From the NCBI GenBank assembly GCA_034665745.1, contig JAXDJJ010000028.1:1-23679 (forward strand): DNA of 23,679 nucleotides. The letters run 5' to 3'. Shown here in pieces: positions 14,529 to 21,267 of this stretch. The number at the start of each line of letters is the position of its first letter. Within the stretch, counting starts at the first letter, position 1. This DNA is from JAXDJJ01 sp034665745 (GTDB lineage: Bacteria; Actinomycetota; CADDZG01; WHSQ01). The notes beneath the pieces are model-generated. The model searched no databases and was not told the origin of the DNA. It saw only the letters and a list, made by a program, of their open reading frames with translations. The position numbers and the translations under genes were made by a program.

Positions 14529-15727
14529 GCGAGAGCCTGTTCGAGGTCGGCGATCAGGTCGGCGGCATCCTCGAGCCCTACCGATAGACGACAGAAGCCC
14601 GCCGAGATCCCGGCAGCTTGCAGCTCGGCGTCGTTCAACTGCGTGTGCGTGACACTGGCCGCGTGAACGATCAGCGAATGTGATCCGCCGAGCGAGGCTG
14701 CCGCCTGGATCAGGCCCAGCCTGTCCTGGAAGCTCGCCGCGCTGGCCTTACCGGCAGCAACGTTGAACGCCAGCGTGCCGCCTCCGCGGCCCCCAAGGAT
14801 GCGATCGCACAACCCCTTGTCCGGACTCGAGCCGAGGGCCGGATAGAAGACTCGATCGATCGCGGGATGCGTCTCGAGGAACTCAGCGATCTTCAGCGCG
14901 GTGGCCGAGGAACGTTCGACACGAAGAGGCATGGTCGCGATGCCTCGTAAGGCGAGCCACGCGTTGAACGGCGCGAGGGTCGGACCAAGCTCACGCGTCC
15001 ATTCCCTGATCTTCATCATCGTCTCGGCATCGCTGCACAGGACGCCGCCGATCAGATCGTGGTGGCCTCCGATGAACTTCGTTGCGGAGTGCAACACGAC
15101 GGTCGCTCCGTATCCCGCGGGGCGTGCAAGGACCGGGCTCGCGAAGGTGTTGTCGACGACCATAGGCACGCCCGCATCCGCGGCCAACTCGCCGAGCCGC
15201 GAGAGGTCGGCAACCCTGATCGCTGGATTCCCGATGGTCTCGCAATAGAACATCTTGGCGTCTTGCAACGCGACCTTGATGCCGTCGTAATCGTCGACGT
15301 CGCACAACGTGGTTTCGATCCCGAAGCGGGGGAGCAGCCCCGAGGTCAGGGAGTGTGTCCCGCCGTAGAGCTGCCGAGCGGAGACGATCCTGTCTCCAGG
15401 CGCACACAGGGCCAGGAACGCGGCGCTGATCGCCGCCATGCCCGAGGAGAACGCCTCCGCTTGTTCGGTGCCTTCGAGATCGGCCATGGCTGCAGCGAAT
15501 GCATCGGTGGTGGGGTTGGCCCAGCGCGTGTAGACGTAACCAGAGCCCACCCTGTCGGCCGACGCCTTGGCGAACGCGGCGCTGTCATCGAACGAATAGG
15601 TAGACGCCTGGTCGATGACGGGCACAACCGGCCGGCCCGGTTGTGGGGGTGGGGTTGGTGGATGAACCGCGCGGGTATTTAGCCCGCGCTCGTCGGAAGG
15701 ATCGTCTAGAGGTGAACGACCGGGCAC
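14525..15727 (-). CDS. Cys/Met-metabolism PLP enzyme (cystathionine gamma-synthase/lyase family)
   Basis: This 400-residue protein belongs to the PLP-dependent transsulfuration family. Landmarks are GYVYTRWANPTTDAFAAAMADLEGTEQAEAFSSGMAA (PLP phosphate binding), YCETIGNPAIRVAD, VDNTFASPVLARP, and the lysine motif HSATKFIGGHHDLIGG, whose Lys forms the Schiff base. HHD replaces the more usual HSD. LGGSHSLIVHAASVTH lies near the C-terminus. Whether it is a synthase, a gamma-lyase or an O-acyl-homoserine sulfhydrylase cannot be told from the sequence. The only start before the conserved GLNTRAVHPP is GTG at 15727, which overlaps the Lrp/AsnC-domain gene by 22 nt. The N-terminus is Pro-rich, and the 5' coding region holds two hairpins. 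Confidence 0.87.
   Translation of the reverse strand: MPGRSPLDDPSDERGLNTRAVHPPTPPPQPGRPVVPVIDQASTYSFDDSAAFAKASADRVGSGYVYTRWANPTTDAFAAAMADLEGTEQAEAFSSGMAAISAAFLALCAPGDRIVSARQLYGGTHSLTSGLLPRFGIETTLCDVDDYDGIKVALQDAKMFYCETIGNPAIRVADLSRLGELAADAGVPMVVDNTFASPVLARPAGYGATVVLHSATKFIGGHHDLIGGVLCSDAETMMKIREWTRELGPTLAPFNAWLALRGIATMPLRVERSSATALKIAEFLETHPAIDRVFYPALGSSPDKGLCDRILGGRGGGTLAFNVAAGKASAASFQDRLGLIQAAASLGGSHSLIVHAASVTHTQLNDAELQAAGISAGFCRLSVGLEDAADLIADLEQALA
15623..15645. repeat. Inverted repeat, 9-bp perfect stem, 5-nt loop
   Basis: CACAACCGG (15623-15631) pairs perfectly with CCGGTTGTG (15637-15645) around the loop CCGGC. It lies in the early coding region of the PLP sulfur-amino-acid gene (codons about 28-35). 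A G-rich run follows directly on the plus strand (15645-15661: GGGGG, GGGG, GG, GG). No U-tract follows, so it is not a standard terminator. Confidence 0.6.
15669..15689. repeat. Inverted repeat, 7-bp perfect stem, 7-nt loop
   Basis: GCGCGGG (15669-15675) pairs with CCCGCGC (15683-15689) around an AT-rich loop (TATTTAG). It lies about 13 codons into the PLP-enzyme gene and 17 bp past the stop of the upstream Lrp/AsnC-domain gene. The minus transcript has no U-run after it. It could slow ribosomes or polymerase between the two genes, or it may only reflect protein coding. Confidence 0.5.
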
Positions 15728-15945
15728 GTCAACGTCCGGGTGATGCCCTCGACCGCCTGGATCTTCGCGACGACCAGCTTGCCGAGGTCATCGACGTTGC
15801 CTGCGCTCGCGCGCACGATCACGTCGTACGGGCCGGTGACGTCTTCAGCCGCGTCCACGCCATCGATCTCCCGCACTTCCTTCGCTACCTGAGCAGCCTT
15901 GCCTACCTCGGTCTGGATCAGGATGTAGGCCATAACCTCCGCCAC
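15706..15945 (-). CDS. Stand-alone Lrp/AsnC ligand-binding (RAM) domain protein
   Basis: The 79-residue product matches only the C-terminal effector-binding and oligomerisation domain of Lrp/AsnC regulators: MAYILIQTEVGKAAQVAKEVREIDGVDAAEDVTGPYDVIVRA has the beta-alpha-beta pattern with the G-P-Y-D-V-I-V strand, followed by LVVAKIQAVEGITRTLT. There is no helix-turn-helix, so it cannot bind DNA alone in the usual way. Such proteins form rings and may sense amino acids or modify full-length Lrp partners. The start is GTG at 15945, fixed by a perfect AAGGAGG six bases upstream. The internal ATG at 15933 has its Shine-Dalgarno too close. It overlaps the PLP-enzyme gene by 22 nt, so it may be linked to sulfur amino acid sensing (inference). 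Confidence 0.88.
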   Translation of the reverse strand: MAEVMAYILIQTEVGKAAQVAKEVREIDGVDAAEDVTGPYDVIVRASAGNVDDLGKLVVAKIQAVEGITRTLTCPVVHL

Positions 15946-16060
15946 GTTGAGCCTCCTTGATCGATCGCAGATGCGTCTATACGTGAATGTTGCGGGAGTC
16001 TAGCGTGTCGAGCAGGTAGGCTCGGCGGCCCTTGACCGACACCCAACGAGGAGTTTTCTA
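15946..16060. promoter_or_regulatory. Divergent regulatory region between the Lrp/AsnC-domain gene and pckA
   Basis: This 115-bp gap is the longest gene-free stretch in the window. It holds the AAGGAGG of the minus gene and a GAGGAG ribosome site (16048-16053) before the pckA ATG. Weak -10 candidates are TAGCGT on plus (16001-16006) and TATAGA on minus (around 15981-15976). Unlike the other short divergent gaps, both genes here have ordinary leaders. No riboswitch-like structure was recognised. Confidence 0.4.
15952..15958 (-). promoter_or_regulatory. Ribosome binding site deciding the Lrp/AsnC-domain start
   Basis: AAGGAGG on the minus strand, 6 nt before the GTG at 15945, is a full match to the anti-Shine-Dalgarno sequence and selects the GTG over the downstream ATG at 15933. 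Confidence 0.8.
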
Positions 16061-17635
16061 ATGTCGTCGCAGAACCTGGCGGGCATCCAGGATCCCGGCA
16101 CGGTCTTGCAAGATCCGAAGGTCGACGAGCTGGTTCGCATCGCCGTCGAACGCGGTGAGGGCGTGCTGGCAGCATCCGGAGCCTTGGTTACCAAGACGGG
16201 TTCTCGCACGGGGCGTTCTCCTAAAGACAGGTTCGTTGTGAAGCACGGGAAGTCTGCCGAGCTCGTCGACTGGGGCGCGGTCAACCTCCCGATAGCACCA
16301 GATGTCTTCGACGCTCTCTTCGACAAGGTTCGTGGCCACCTTTCCGGTAAGGACCTCTTCGTCGTCAACGGGATAGTGGGTGCCGACCCCGACCACGAGA
16401 TCAAGGTGCGCGTGATCGCCGAGCTGGCGTGGCATGCACTGTTCGTGAAGCAGCTGTTCCGGCGCCCGTCGGAAGCCGAGCTGGCCAACTTCGAACCCGA
16501 CTTCCTGATCGTCGCGGCCCCCAACTACAAGGCGGATCCAGCGACCGACGGAACGAACTCGGAGGCTTTCATAGGCCTCGACCTCGAGCGCAAGCAGGTG
16601 TTGATCTGCGGCACCCACTACGCCGGCGAGATGAAGAAGTCGATGTTCTCGGCCGGGAACTACCTCTTTCCGCAAGATGGCGTGCTTCCGATGCACTGTT
16701 CGGCGAATGCGGGCGAGAAGGATGATGTCGCGCTGTTCTTCGGTCTCTCGGGTACGGGGAAGACGACCCTTTCCGCGGATCCGAACCGTCGCTTGATCGG
16801 TGACGACGAGCACGGGTGGTCCGACAACGGGATATTCAATTTCGAGGGTGGCTGCTACGCGAAGTGCATCAACCTGTCGCATAAGAACGAGCCACAGATC
16901 TGGGACGCGATCAAGAGCGGTTCGGTGGTCGAGAATGTCGTCGTCGACGAGCACGGTCAGGTCGACTACGCGGACTCGTCTCTAACGGAGAACACACGTG
17001 CTGCGTATCCCCTGGAGTACATCCCGGGTTACATCGAAGAGGGCCGCGCCGGTCACGCCAGCACCATCGTGTTCCTGACAGCGGATGCGTTCGGCGTCCT
17101 GCCCCCCATCTCCAAGCTCAGTCCCGATGGCGCGATGTATCACTTCCTTTCCGGATTCACCTCGAAGCTCGCGGGGACCGAGGCCGGTCTCGGCAAGGAG
17201 CCAGAGGCGACGTTCTCGACCTGTTTCGGGTCGCCCTTCCTCCCGTTGCCCGCGAACGTGTACGCCGAGATGCTGGGCAAGAAGATCGACAAGCACGGTG
17301 CGCGCGTATTCCTCGTGAACACGGGATGGACCGGCGGTCCGTTCGGGATCGGCAAGCGCATGGACCTGCCGTACACCCGCGCCATGATCGAGGCCGCTAC
17401 CGCAGGCGATCTCGAGGGCATCGAGACGCGTCACCACCCGATCTTCAACCTCGAGGTCCCGGTGTCCTGCCCCGGTGTTCCAGACGAGGTGCTCGACCCG
17501 CAAGCGACGTGGGTCGACAAGGACGCGTACGAACTTCAGGCGCGGGAACTTGCCCGGATGTTCGCCGAGAACTTCGAGCGCTTCAAGGATTCGGTGCCCG
17601 CGGAGGTAACAAAAGCAGGCCCCTCCGCCGACTAG
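16061..17635 (+). CDS. pckA: Phosphoenolpyruvate carboxykinase (ATP type)
   Basis: PckA converts oxaloacetate and ATP to phosphoenolpyruvate, CO2 and ADP, the entry to gluconeogenesis. The 524-residue protein is of the ATP-dependent family: TGSRTGRSPKDRFVV (about residues 46-60) holds the substrate Arg, GLSGTGKTTLSAD (about 228-240) is the P-loop, LIGDDEHGW (about 245-253) is the metal site, and ENTRAAYPLEYI (about 300-311) is the nucleotide-binding segment. The GTP-type signature with a Cys-containing P-loop is absent. The ATG is preceded by GAGGAG at a suitable distance. The TAG stop is followed in the same frame by thiL coding sequence. ATP-type PckA is unusual in Actinomycetota, which mostly use the GTP type. 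Confidence 0.95.
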   Translation: MSSQNLAGIQDPGTVLQDPKVDELVRIAVERGEGVLAASGALVTKTGSRTGRSPKDRFVVKHGKSAELVDWGAVNLPIAPDVFDALFDKVRGHLSGKDLFVVNGIVGADPDHEIKVRVIAELAWHALFVKQLFRRPSEAELANFEPDFLIVAAPNYKADPATDGTNSEAFIGLDLERKQVLICGTHYAGEMKKSMFSAGNYLFPQDGVLPMHCSANAGEKDDVALFFGLSGTGKTTLSADPNRRLIGDDEHGWSDNGIFNFEGGCYAKCINLSHKNEPQIWDAIKSGSVVENVVVDEHGQVDYADSSLTENTRAAYPLEYIPGYIEEGRAGHASTIVFLTADAFGVLPPISKLSPDGAMYHFLSGFTSKLAGTEAGLGKEPEATFSTCFGSPFLPLPANVYAEMLGKKIDKHGARVFLVNTGWTGGPFGIGKRMDLPYTRAMIEAATAGDLEGIETRHHPIFNLEVPVSCPGVPDEVLDPQATWVDKDAYELQARELARMFAENFERFKDSVPAEVTKAGPSAD

Positions 17636-17662
17636 GCGACCACGATCGGCCCCTCCGAGGAC
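17618..17662 (+). repeat. Imperfect 15-bp direct repeat across the pckA/thiL junction
   Basis: GGCCCCTCCGCCGAC (17618-17632) recurs as GGCCCCTCCGAGGAC (17648-17662), 13 of 15 bases identical, offset by 30 bp and so in frame. It encodes G-P-S-x-D at the end of PckA and again at the start of ThiL, with the pckA stop between the copies. Confidence 0.6.
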
Positions 17663-18652
17663 GACCTCACTCGACGCTTCGCAGAGCTGTTCGGCCCTGT
17701 CCCGGCCAACGAGGTCTGGACCGGTGACGACGCTGCTCTGATCCGAACCTCCGACCGGACCCTCGTGACGGTCGATTCCATGACCGAGCACGTCGACTTC
17801 AACCTCGCGTGGGCTACCGGGGCCGACATCGGCTTCAAGCTGGTTGCGATCAACGTTTCGGACATCGCCGCGATGGGCGGTCGGCCAACGCGCGCGGTCG
17901 CGACCATCCAGGTGCGCGACGGAATCGACGCCGATGTCATCGAAGGCATCGCGCGTGGGATGGCCGAGGCAGCTTCTCGATGGGATGTCTGGATAGTCGG
18001 CGGCGACATCGGCCGAGGATCGGACCTTGCGTTGACCCTCACGCTTCTCGGCGACGTTGACTCGACACCAGTGCTTCGGTCCGGCGCGCGGCCTGGAGAT
18101 CTCGTCTGCGTTACCGGCGCCCTCGGGGGCGCGGCTGCCGGTTTGGTTGCTCTCAAGGAAGGTGCAGTAGCAAGGGACGCGGTCAGAGCCGAGATCGAAA
18201 CTGGTTCAGCAGCCGACGGGCTCGCGGTTCTTGCGGCCCTGCAGCTACGCCCGACGCCGCGCCTGGCCGAAGGACGGGCACTCGCGGTTGACGCCACCGC
18301 GATGATCGACATCTCCGATGGCCTCGCGCTCGACCTCCGACGTCTATGTGTCGCATCGGAGGTGGGATGCGACATCTACTCGGCCGCCATCCCGCTCGAT
18401 CCCGAGCTGGATCATGCGCGGTCGATGCTGGACCTTCCTGACGCCACCGACTTGGCCCTGATCGGGGGGGAAGACTTCGAGTTGCTGTTCACGATCCCCG
18501 AGGCCAAGCTCCATAACGTCCAGACTGCGATGGACGAGATCGGAACCGGGGTTAGCGTCATCGGCAAGATCACGGACGGCGCTCGTGAGATCGACGAGCG
18601 ACCTTTGGACGAGTGGAGTGACAAGGCATGGGATCACCTGCGCACCCGGTAG
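17642..18652 (+). CDS. thiL: Thiamine-monophosphate kinase; start codon unclear
   Basis: ThiL phosphorylates thiamine monophosphate to thiamine pyrophosphate. Conserved blocks are GDDAAL (metal/ATP site), VDSMTEHVDFNLAWATGADIGFKLVAINVSDIAAMGGRPTRAV, VGGDIGRGSDLALTLTLLGDV, and IDISDGLALDLRRLC. The first ATG or GTG in frame is GTG at 17765, which would remove GDDAA and the N-terminal helix. The frame is open back to the pckA stop at 17633-17635, and the peptide in that gap looks like ThiL. I place the start at ACG 17642 as the most plausible non-standard start or a mutated/misread ATG. ATC 17645 and CTG 17687 are alternatives. The 3' end overlaps thiD by 25 nt. Family certain, start uncertain. 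Confidence 0.85.
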   Translation, partial: TIGPSEDDLTRRFAELFGPVPANEVWTGDDAALIRTSDRTLVTVDSMTEHVDFNLAWATGADIGFKLVAINVSDIAAMGGRPTRAVATIQVRDGIDADVIEGIARGMAEAASRWDVWIVGGDIGRGSDLALTLTLLGDVDSTPVLRSGARPGDLVCVTGALGGAAAGLVALKEGAVARDAVRAEIETGSAADGLAVLAALQLRPTPRLAEGRALAVDATAMIDISDGLALDLRRLCVASEVGCDIYSAAIPLDPELDHARSMLDLPDATDLALIGGEDFELLFTIPEAKLHNVQTAMDEIGTGVSVIGKITDGAREIDERPLDEWSDKAWDHLRTR

Positions 18653-19458
18653 AAGGACTTCCGATCGCGTTGACCATCGCCGGGTCGGATTCCGGGGGCG
18701 GCGCCGGCATCCAGGCCGACCTCAAGGTCTTCTTCGCTCTGGGTTGTCACGGAACCAGTGCGGTGACCGCGCTGACCGCTCAGAACACGGTCGGGGTCAC
18801 CGGCGTCCATCCGGTGCCGGAGGAGTTCGTCGTCGAGCAGATCGATGCAGTGGCCTCGGACCTCGGCGTCGACGCGGCGAAGACCGGGATGCTCGCAACC
18901 GCCGCGATCGTTCACGCGGTGGCCGGCGCCGTGCGTGCCCAGAACATCTCACCACTCGTCGTTGATCCCGTTTCGATCAGCAAGCACGGCGACCGCCTCA
19001 TGGCCGATGACGCCCTGGACGCGTACCGAACCGATCTGTTCCCCTTGGCGACGGTCATAACCCCGAACCTCCATGAGGCGGGAGCGTTCCTCGATCGACA
19101 GGTGAAGACCCTTGCGGATGCAGAGACCGCGGCGCATGACCTCGCACGACTCGGGCCTCGGGCGGTGCTCGTCAAAGGCGGCCACCTCGAGGACAGGCCC
19201 GACGAAGCGGTGGACGTCTTGGTGATCGACGGGAGGCTCGTGCATATCTCGGGGCCGCGCTTCGATACCGAAGACACTCACGGAACCGGATGCGCCCTGT
19301 CGGCCGCGATCGCGGCTCGCCTCGCATGCGGGGACGAGCTACAGGATGCGGTTCTCTACGCGAAGGACTTCATTGCCGGCGCGATCGAACACGGTCTGCG
19401 TGTCGGCAAGGGCTACGGCCCGGTCAACCCGGGGTGGCGCCAGAACTTCAGAGCCTAG
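18628..19458 (+). CDS. thiD: Hydroxymethylpyrimidine/phosphomethylpyrimidine kinase
   Basis: ThiD phosphorylates hydroxymethylpyrimidine and its monophosphate to the diphosphate used to make thiamine phosphate. The 276-residue ribokinase-fold protein shows IALTIAGSDSGGGAGIQADLK (about residues 13-33), TALTAQNTVGV, AAKTGMLAT, VDPVSISKHGDRL, ITPNLHEAGAFL, VLVKGGHLEDRP and the anion-hole motif DTEDTHGTGCALSAAIAA (about 213-230), whose Asp/Gly are catalytic. VDPVSISKHGDRL differs slightly from the usual VDPVMVSKSGD-type block. The ATG at 18628 has AAGG just upstream and lies inside thiL (25-nt overlap), so coupled translation is likely. Its TAG overlaps the convergent DUF3618-like gene stop. Confidence 0.94.
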   Translation: MGSPAHPVEGLPIALTIAGSDSGGGAGIQADLKVFFALGCHGTSAVTALTAQNTVGVTGVHPVPEEFVVEQIDAVASDLGVDAAKTGMLATAAIVHAVAGAVRAQNISPLVVDPVSISKHGDRLMADDALDAYRTDLFPLATVITPNLHEAGAFLDRQVKTLADAETAAHDLARLGPRAVLVKGGHLEDRPDEAVDVLVIDGRLVHISGPRFDTEDTHGTGCALSAAIAARLACGDELQDAVLYAKDFIAGAIEHGLRVGKGYGPVNPGWRQNFRA

Positions 19459-19649
19459 GAACCGACCCTGCGCTTGGCGATGTAGCCGAGCACGAGCAGT
19501 CCGGCGAGCGCTACCGCACCGATAGCAAGCTTCTTACCTACTTCGCTCGCCTCGACGCGCGCACGGTCGACAAGCTCGTCAACCTTGCGTGCGAGGTCCT
19601 CGCGCGTCTGTTCGATCTCGGCAACGGTTTCAGCGGTATTAGTGCCCAT
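19455..19649 (-). CDS. DUF3618-like small membrane protein
   Basis: This 64-residue protein has an N-terminal amphipathic helix with IEQTREDLARKVDELVDRA, the motif pattern of the actinobacterial DUF3618 family, and one transmembrane helix (LAIGAVALAGLLVLGYIA, about residues 41-58) with a short basic tail KRRVGS. It is the third member of a minus-strand membrane trio. A GAGAGGA site about 8 nt upstream supports the ATG at 19649. DUF3618 proteins often occur beside holin-X-like and YihY genes, but their function is unknown. Confidence 0.82.
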   Translation of the reverse strand: MGTNTAETVAEIEQTREDLARKVDELVDRARVEASEVGKKLAIGAVALAGLLVLGYIAKRRVGS

Positions 19650-19678
19650 AGTCAGATCCTCTCCAGAAAGAAGGCAGC

Positions 19679-20110
19679 CTAACGGCGTCCGATCGACTTG
19701 AGGGTCTCGATGTCTTCGGACACGCTCAGTTTCGTCAGCTCGGTCGAGATCGGTGTGGCCAGCTTCTTCTTGGCGAAGAGGGCCCCCAAGACACCCAAGG
19801 TGACGAGGACCGCCGCGGTGGCGAAGTCGGCCGCCCAGGGGGGCAGTATCTCGATGAACCCATCGCGGATCGCGAACAGCACGAAGATCAGGGCGAACAT
19901 CCCGAGGACGGCCGCGATCATGATGATGACCATCCCCTTGACCTTGGCGGAGATGGATTCCCCAAGTTCCTGCTTGGCCAACGCGATCTCTTGCCTGATC
20001 AGCGTGGAGAAGTCCTCGGTCACCTCTTTCATCAAGGTGCCCGCGCTCTTCGTGTCGGTTGCGGAGCCGTTGCCCCGGAACAGGTCGTCTGTAGTCGGTC
20101 GGTCGGCCAT
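19679..20110 (-). CDS. Holin-X / DUF1469-like membrane protein
   Basis: This 143-residue protein resembles the putative actinobacterial holin-X / phage holin superfamily III group (DUF1469). An acidic-polar N-terminus is followed by an amphipathic helix (MKEVTEDFSTLIRQEIALAKQELGESISAK, about residues 27-56). Two transmembrane helices come next (about 60-83 and 94-112), then a Lys-rich tail. Despite the name these are chromosomal membrane proteins, and there is no phage context here. The ATG at 20110 has AGGAGG immediately upstream, and the gene starts 8 bp after the YihY-like gene stop, so the two are cotranscribed. The DUF3618-like gene follows 29 bp downstream. Confidence 0.82.
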   Translation of the reverse strand: MADRPTTDDLFRGNGSATDTKSAGTLMKEVTEDFSTLIRQEIALAKQELGESISAKVKGMVIIMIAAVLGMFALIFVLFAIRDGFIEILPPWAADFATAAVLVTLGVLGALFAKKKLATPISTELTKLSVSEDIETLKSIGRR

Positions 20111-20118
20111 GGATCCTC

Positions 20119-20991
20119 CTAGGTTGTCGTTAAAGACTGACGAGTAATGCGTCTTTCCGCAAGCACGGCGTTCAATTCAGCGCTGAGAAGGATTATCTGA
20201 GCGATGAGATGCGACGCGATCAGCAGGGCGGCGGTCGCTGCGAACGTGCCGAAGGTGTCGTTCCGCGCGCTCTCACCGCGAGCTAGGTACGCGGAACCTG
20301 CGACCTTCAGAATCTCGAACGCGACGGCCGCGACGATCGCGCCCGGCAGCACCTCGCTCCACGCGGAATCCTTCCCGGGGAGGAACTTGAACGCGGTCGC
20401 GAACAGTCCAGTGTTCAAGGCAAGGCCTCCAGCCAGGGTAAGGACGACGGCAAGGGGACCCGGTGCGAAGCCGGTCACAACACTCAAGCCCAGTGAAACC
20501 ACCGCACCGAGACCGAGGATCGCGAGCCACCTCAACGATCGCAATCGCTGCACGAAGAAGTTCGGTTCAACCTGGATGTGCATGATCTTGTTCAGAGCGT
20601 GCTCCATCGCGACGATCACACCGGAGCCCGTGTACAAGGCCAGCAACGTTCCCGTCACGGCGAGACCTTGGCGGTTCTCTTCGATCGTCTTCAAACCCTC
20701 GGGCGATAAGGCGTCTTTCAAGATGGGGATCGTCTTCAGACCGCTCGCGACGAGACTCTCTTTCAAGGATTCGTTGCCGAACGTCACGTAACCGAGGATC
20801 GCTCCGGCGGCAACGATCAGAGGGATGATCGAGAAGAACGTGTAGTACGTGAGGGCCGCGGTGTACGAGCCCCCGTCGTCTTCGCCGAAGCGTTTGAACG
20901 TGCGGAACGCGACGTCGAACCACCCCCAGCGGGAGCGGCCCTTCTCGATCTGGAGTTTCGCGAGCGCGGCAAGACGCTTGAATCGGTCCAC
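20119..20991 (-). CDS. YihY/BrkB-family inner membrane protein
   Basis: The 290-residue protein has the YihY/virulence-factor BrkB layout: a soluble N-terminus, the conserved block FGEDDGGSYTAALTYYTFFSIIPLIVAAGAILGYV (first TM, about residues 35-70), a loop with the ENRQGLAVTGTLLALYTGSGVIVAMEHALNKI block, and about five further TM segments to LLIASHLIAQIILLSAELNAVLAE. Family members are often called ribonuclease BN through an old misassignment; they are membrane proteins of uncertain role. The GTG at 20991 has no Shine-Dalgarno sequence, and a TAACGA hexamer lies 7 bp upstream. It leads the trio with the holin-X-like and DUF3618-like genes. rpmB ends about 40 bp upstream. Confidence 0.88.
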   Translation of the reverse strand: MDRFKRLAALAKLQIEKGRSRWGWFDVAFRTFKRFGEDDGGSYTAALTYYTFFSIIPLIVAAGAILGYVTFGNESLKESLVASGLKTIPILKDALSPEGLKTIEENRQGLAVTGTLLALYTGSGVIVAMEHALNKIMHIQVEPNFFVQRLRSLRWLAILGLGAVVSLGLSVVTGFAPGPLAVVLTLAGGLALNTGLFATAFKFLPGKDSAWSEVLPGAIVAAVAFEILKVAGSAYLARGESARNDTFGTFAATAALLIASHLIAQIILLSAELNAVLAERRITRQSLTTT

Positions 20992-21032
20992 GGGGGGTTC
21001 GTTACCCGGCCGGACGGCCAGCTAACCGAGCG

Positions 21033-21224
21033 TTAAAGGGCCCTGGTTACCTTGTTGGCTTTCAGGCACTTCGTGCACACGGCCACCTTCTTGGGCGCGC
21101 CGTTCACGACCACGCGCATCTTCTGCACGTTGGCGTTCCAGCGCCGGCGGGTACGCCGGTGGCTGTGCGAGATGTTGTTCCCGAATTCGGGAGTCTTGCC
21201 ACAGATGTCACATACGGATGCCAT
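21033..21224 (-). CDS. rpmB: Ribosomal protein bL28
   Basis: The 63-residue protein matches bL28 of the large ribosomal subunit: MASVCDICGKTPEFGNNISHSHRRTRRRWNANVQKMR and CTKCLKANKVTRAL. Two CxxC pairs (CDIC and CTKC) are kept, so this is the zinc-binding form. The length is normal for the actinobacterial type. The frame is open further upstream, but the conserved MASVCDICGK fixes the start at 21224. No Shine-Dalgarno sequence is visible. A TACCCT hexamer (21240 to 21235) would give a leader of about 4 nt. The gene is divergent from recG, a common arrangement near recG in bacteria. Confidence 0.95.
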   Translation of the reverse strand: MASVCDICGKTPEFGNNISHSHRRTRRRWNANVQKMRVVVNGAPKKVAVCTKCLKANKVTRAL

Positions 21225-21267
21225 AAGGGAAGGCAGGGTACCAAATGCTGGTGGTTGTCCCATACGG

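Noticed and set aside
16058..16954. Minus-strand open frame of 298 codons opposite pckA
   Set aside because: It is antisense to an unmistakable PckA and has no recognisable domain.
19679..20110. Prophage remnant suggested by the holin-like protein
   Set aside because: The family is chromosomal in actinobacteria, and no lysin, integrase or structural phage gene is nearby.
21010..21032. Terminator after rpmB (GGCC-GTCC-GGCC)
   Set aside because: The stem is only about 4 bp and no U-tract follows.
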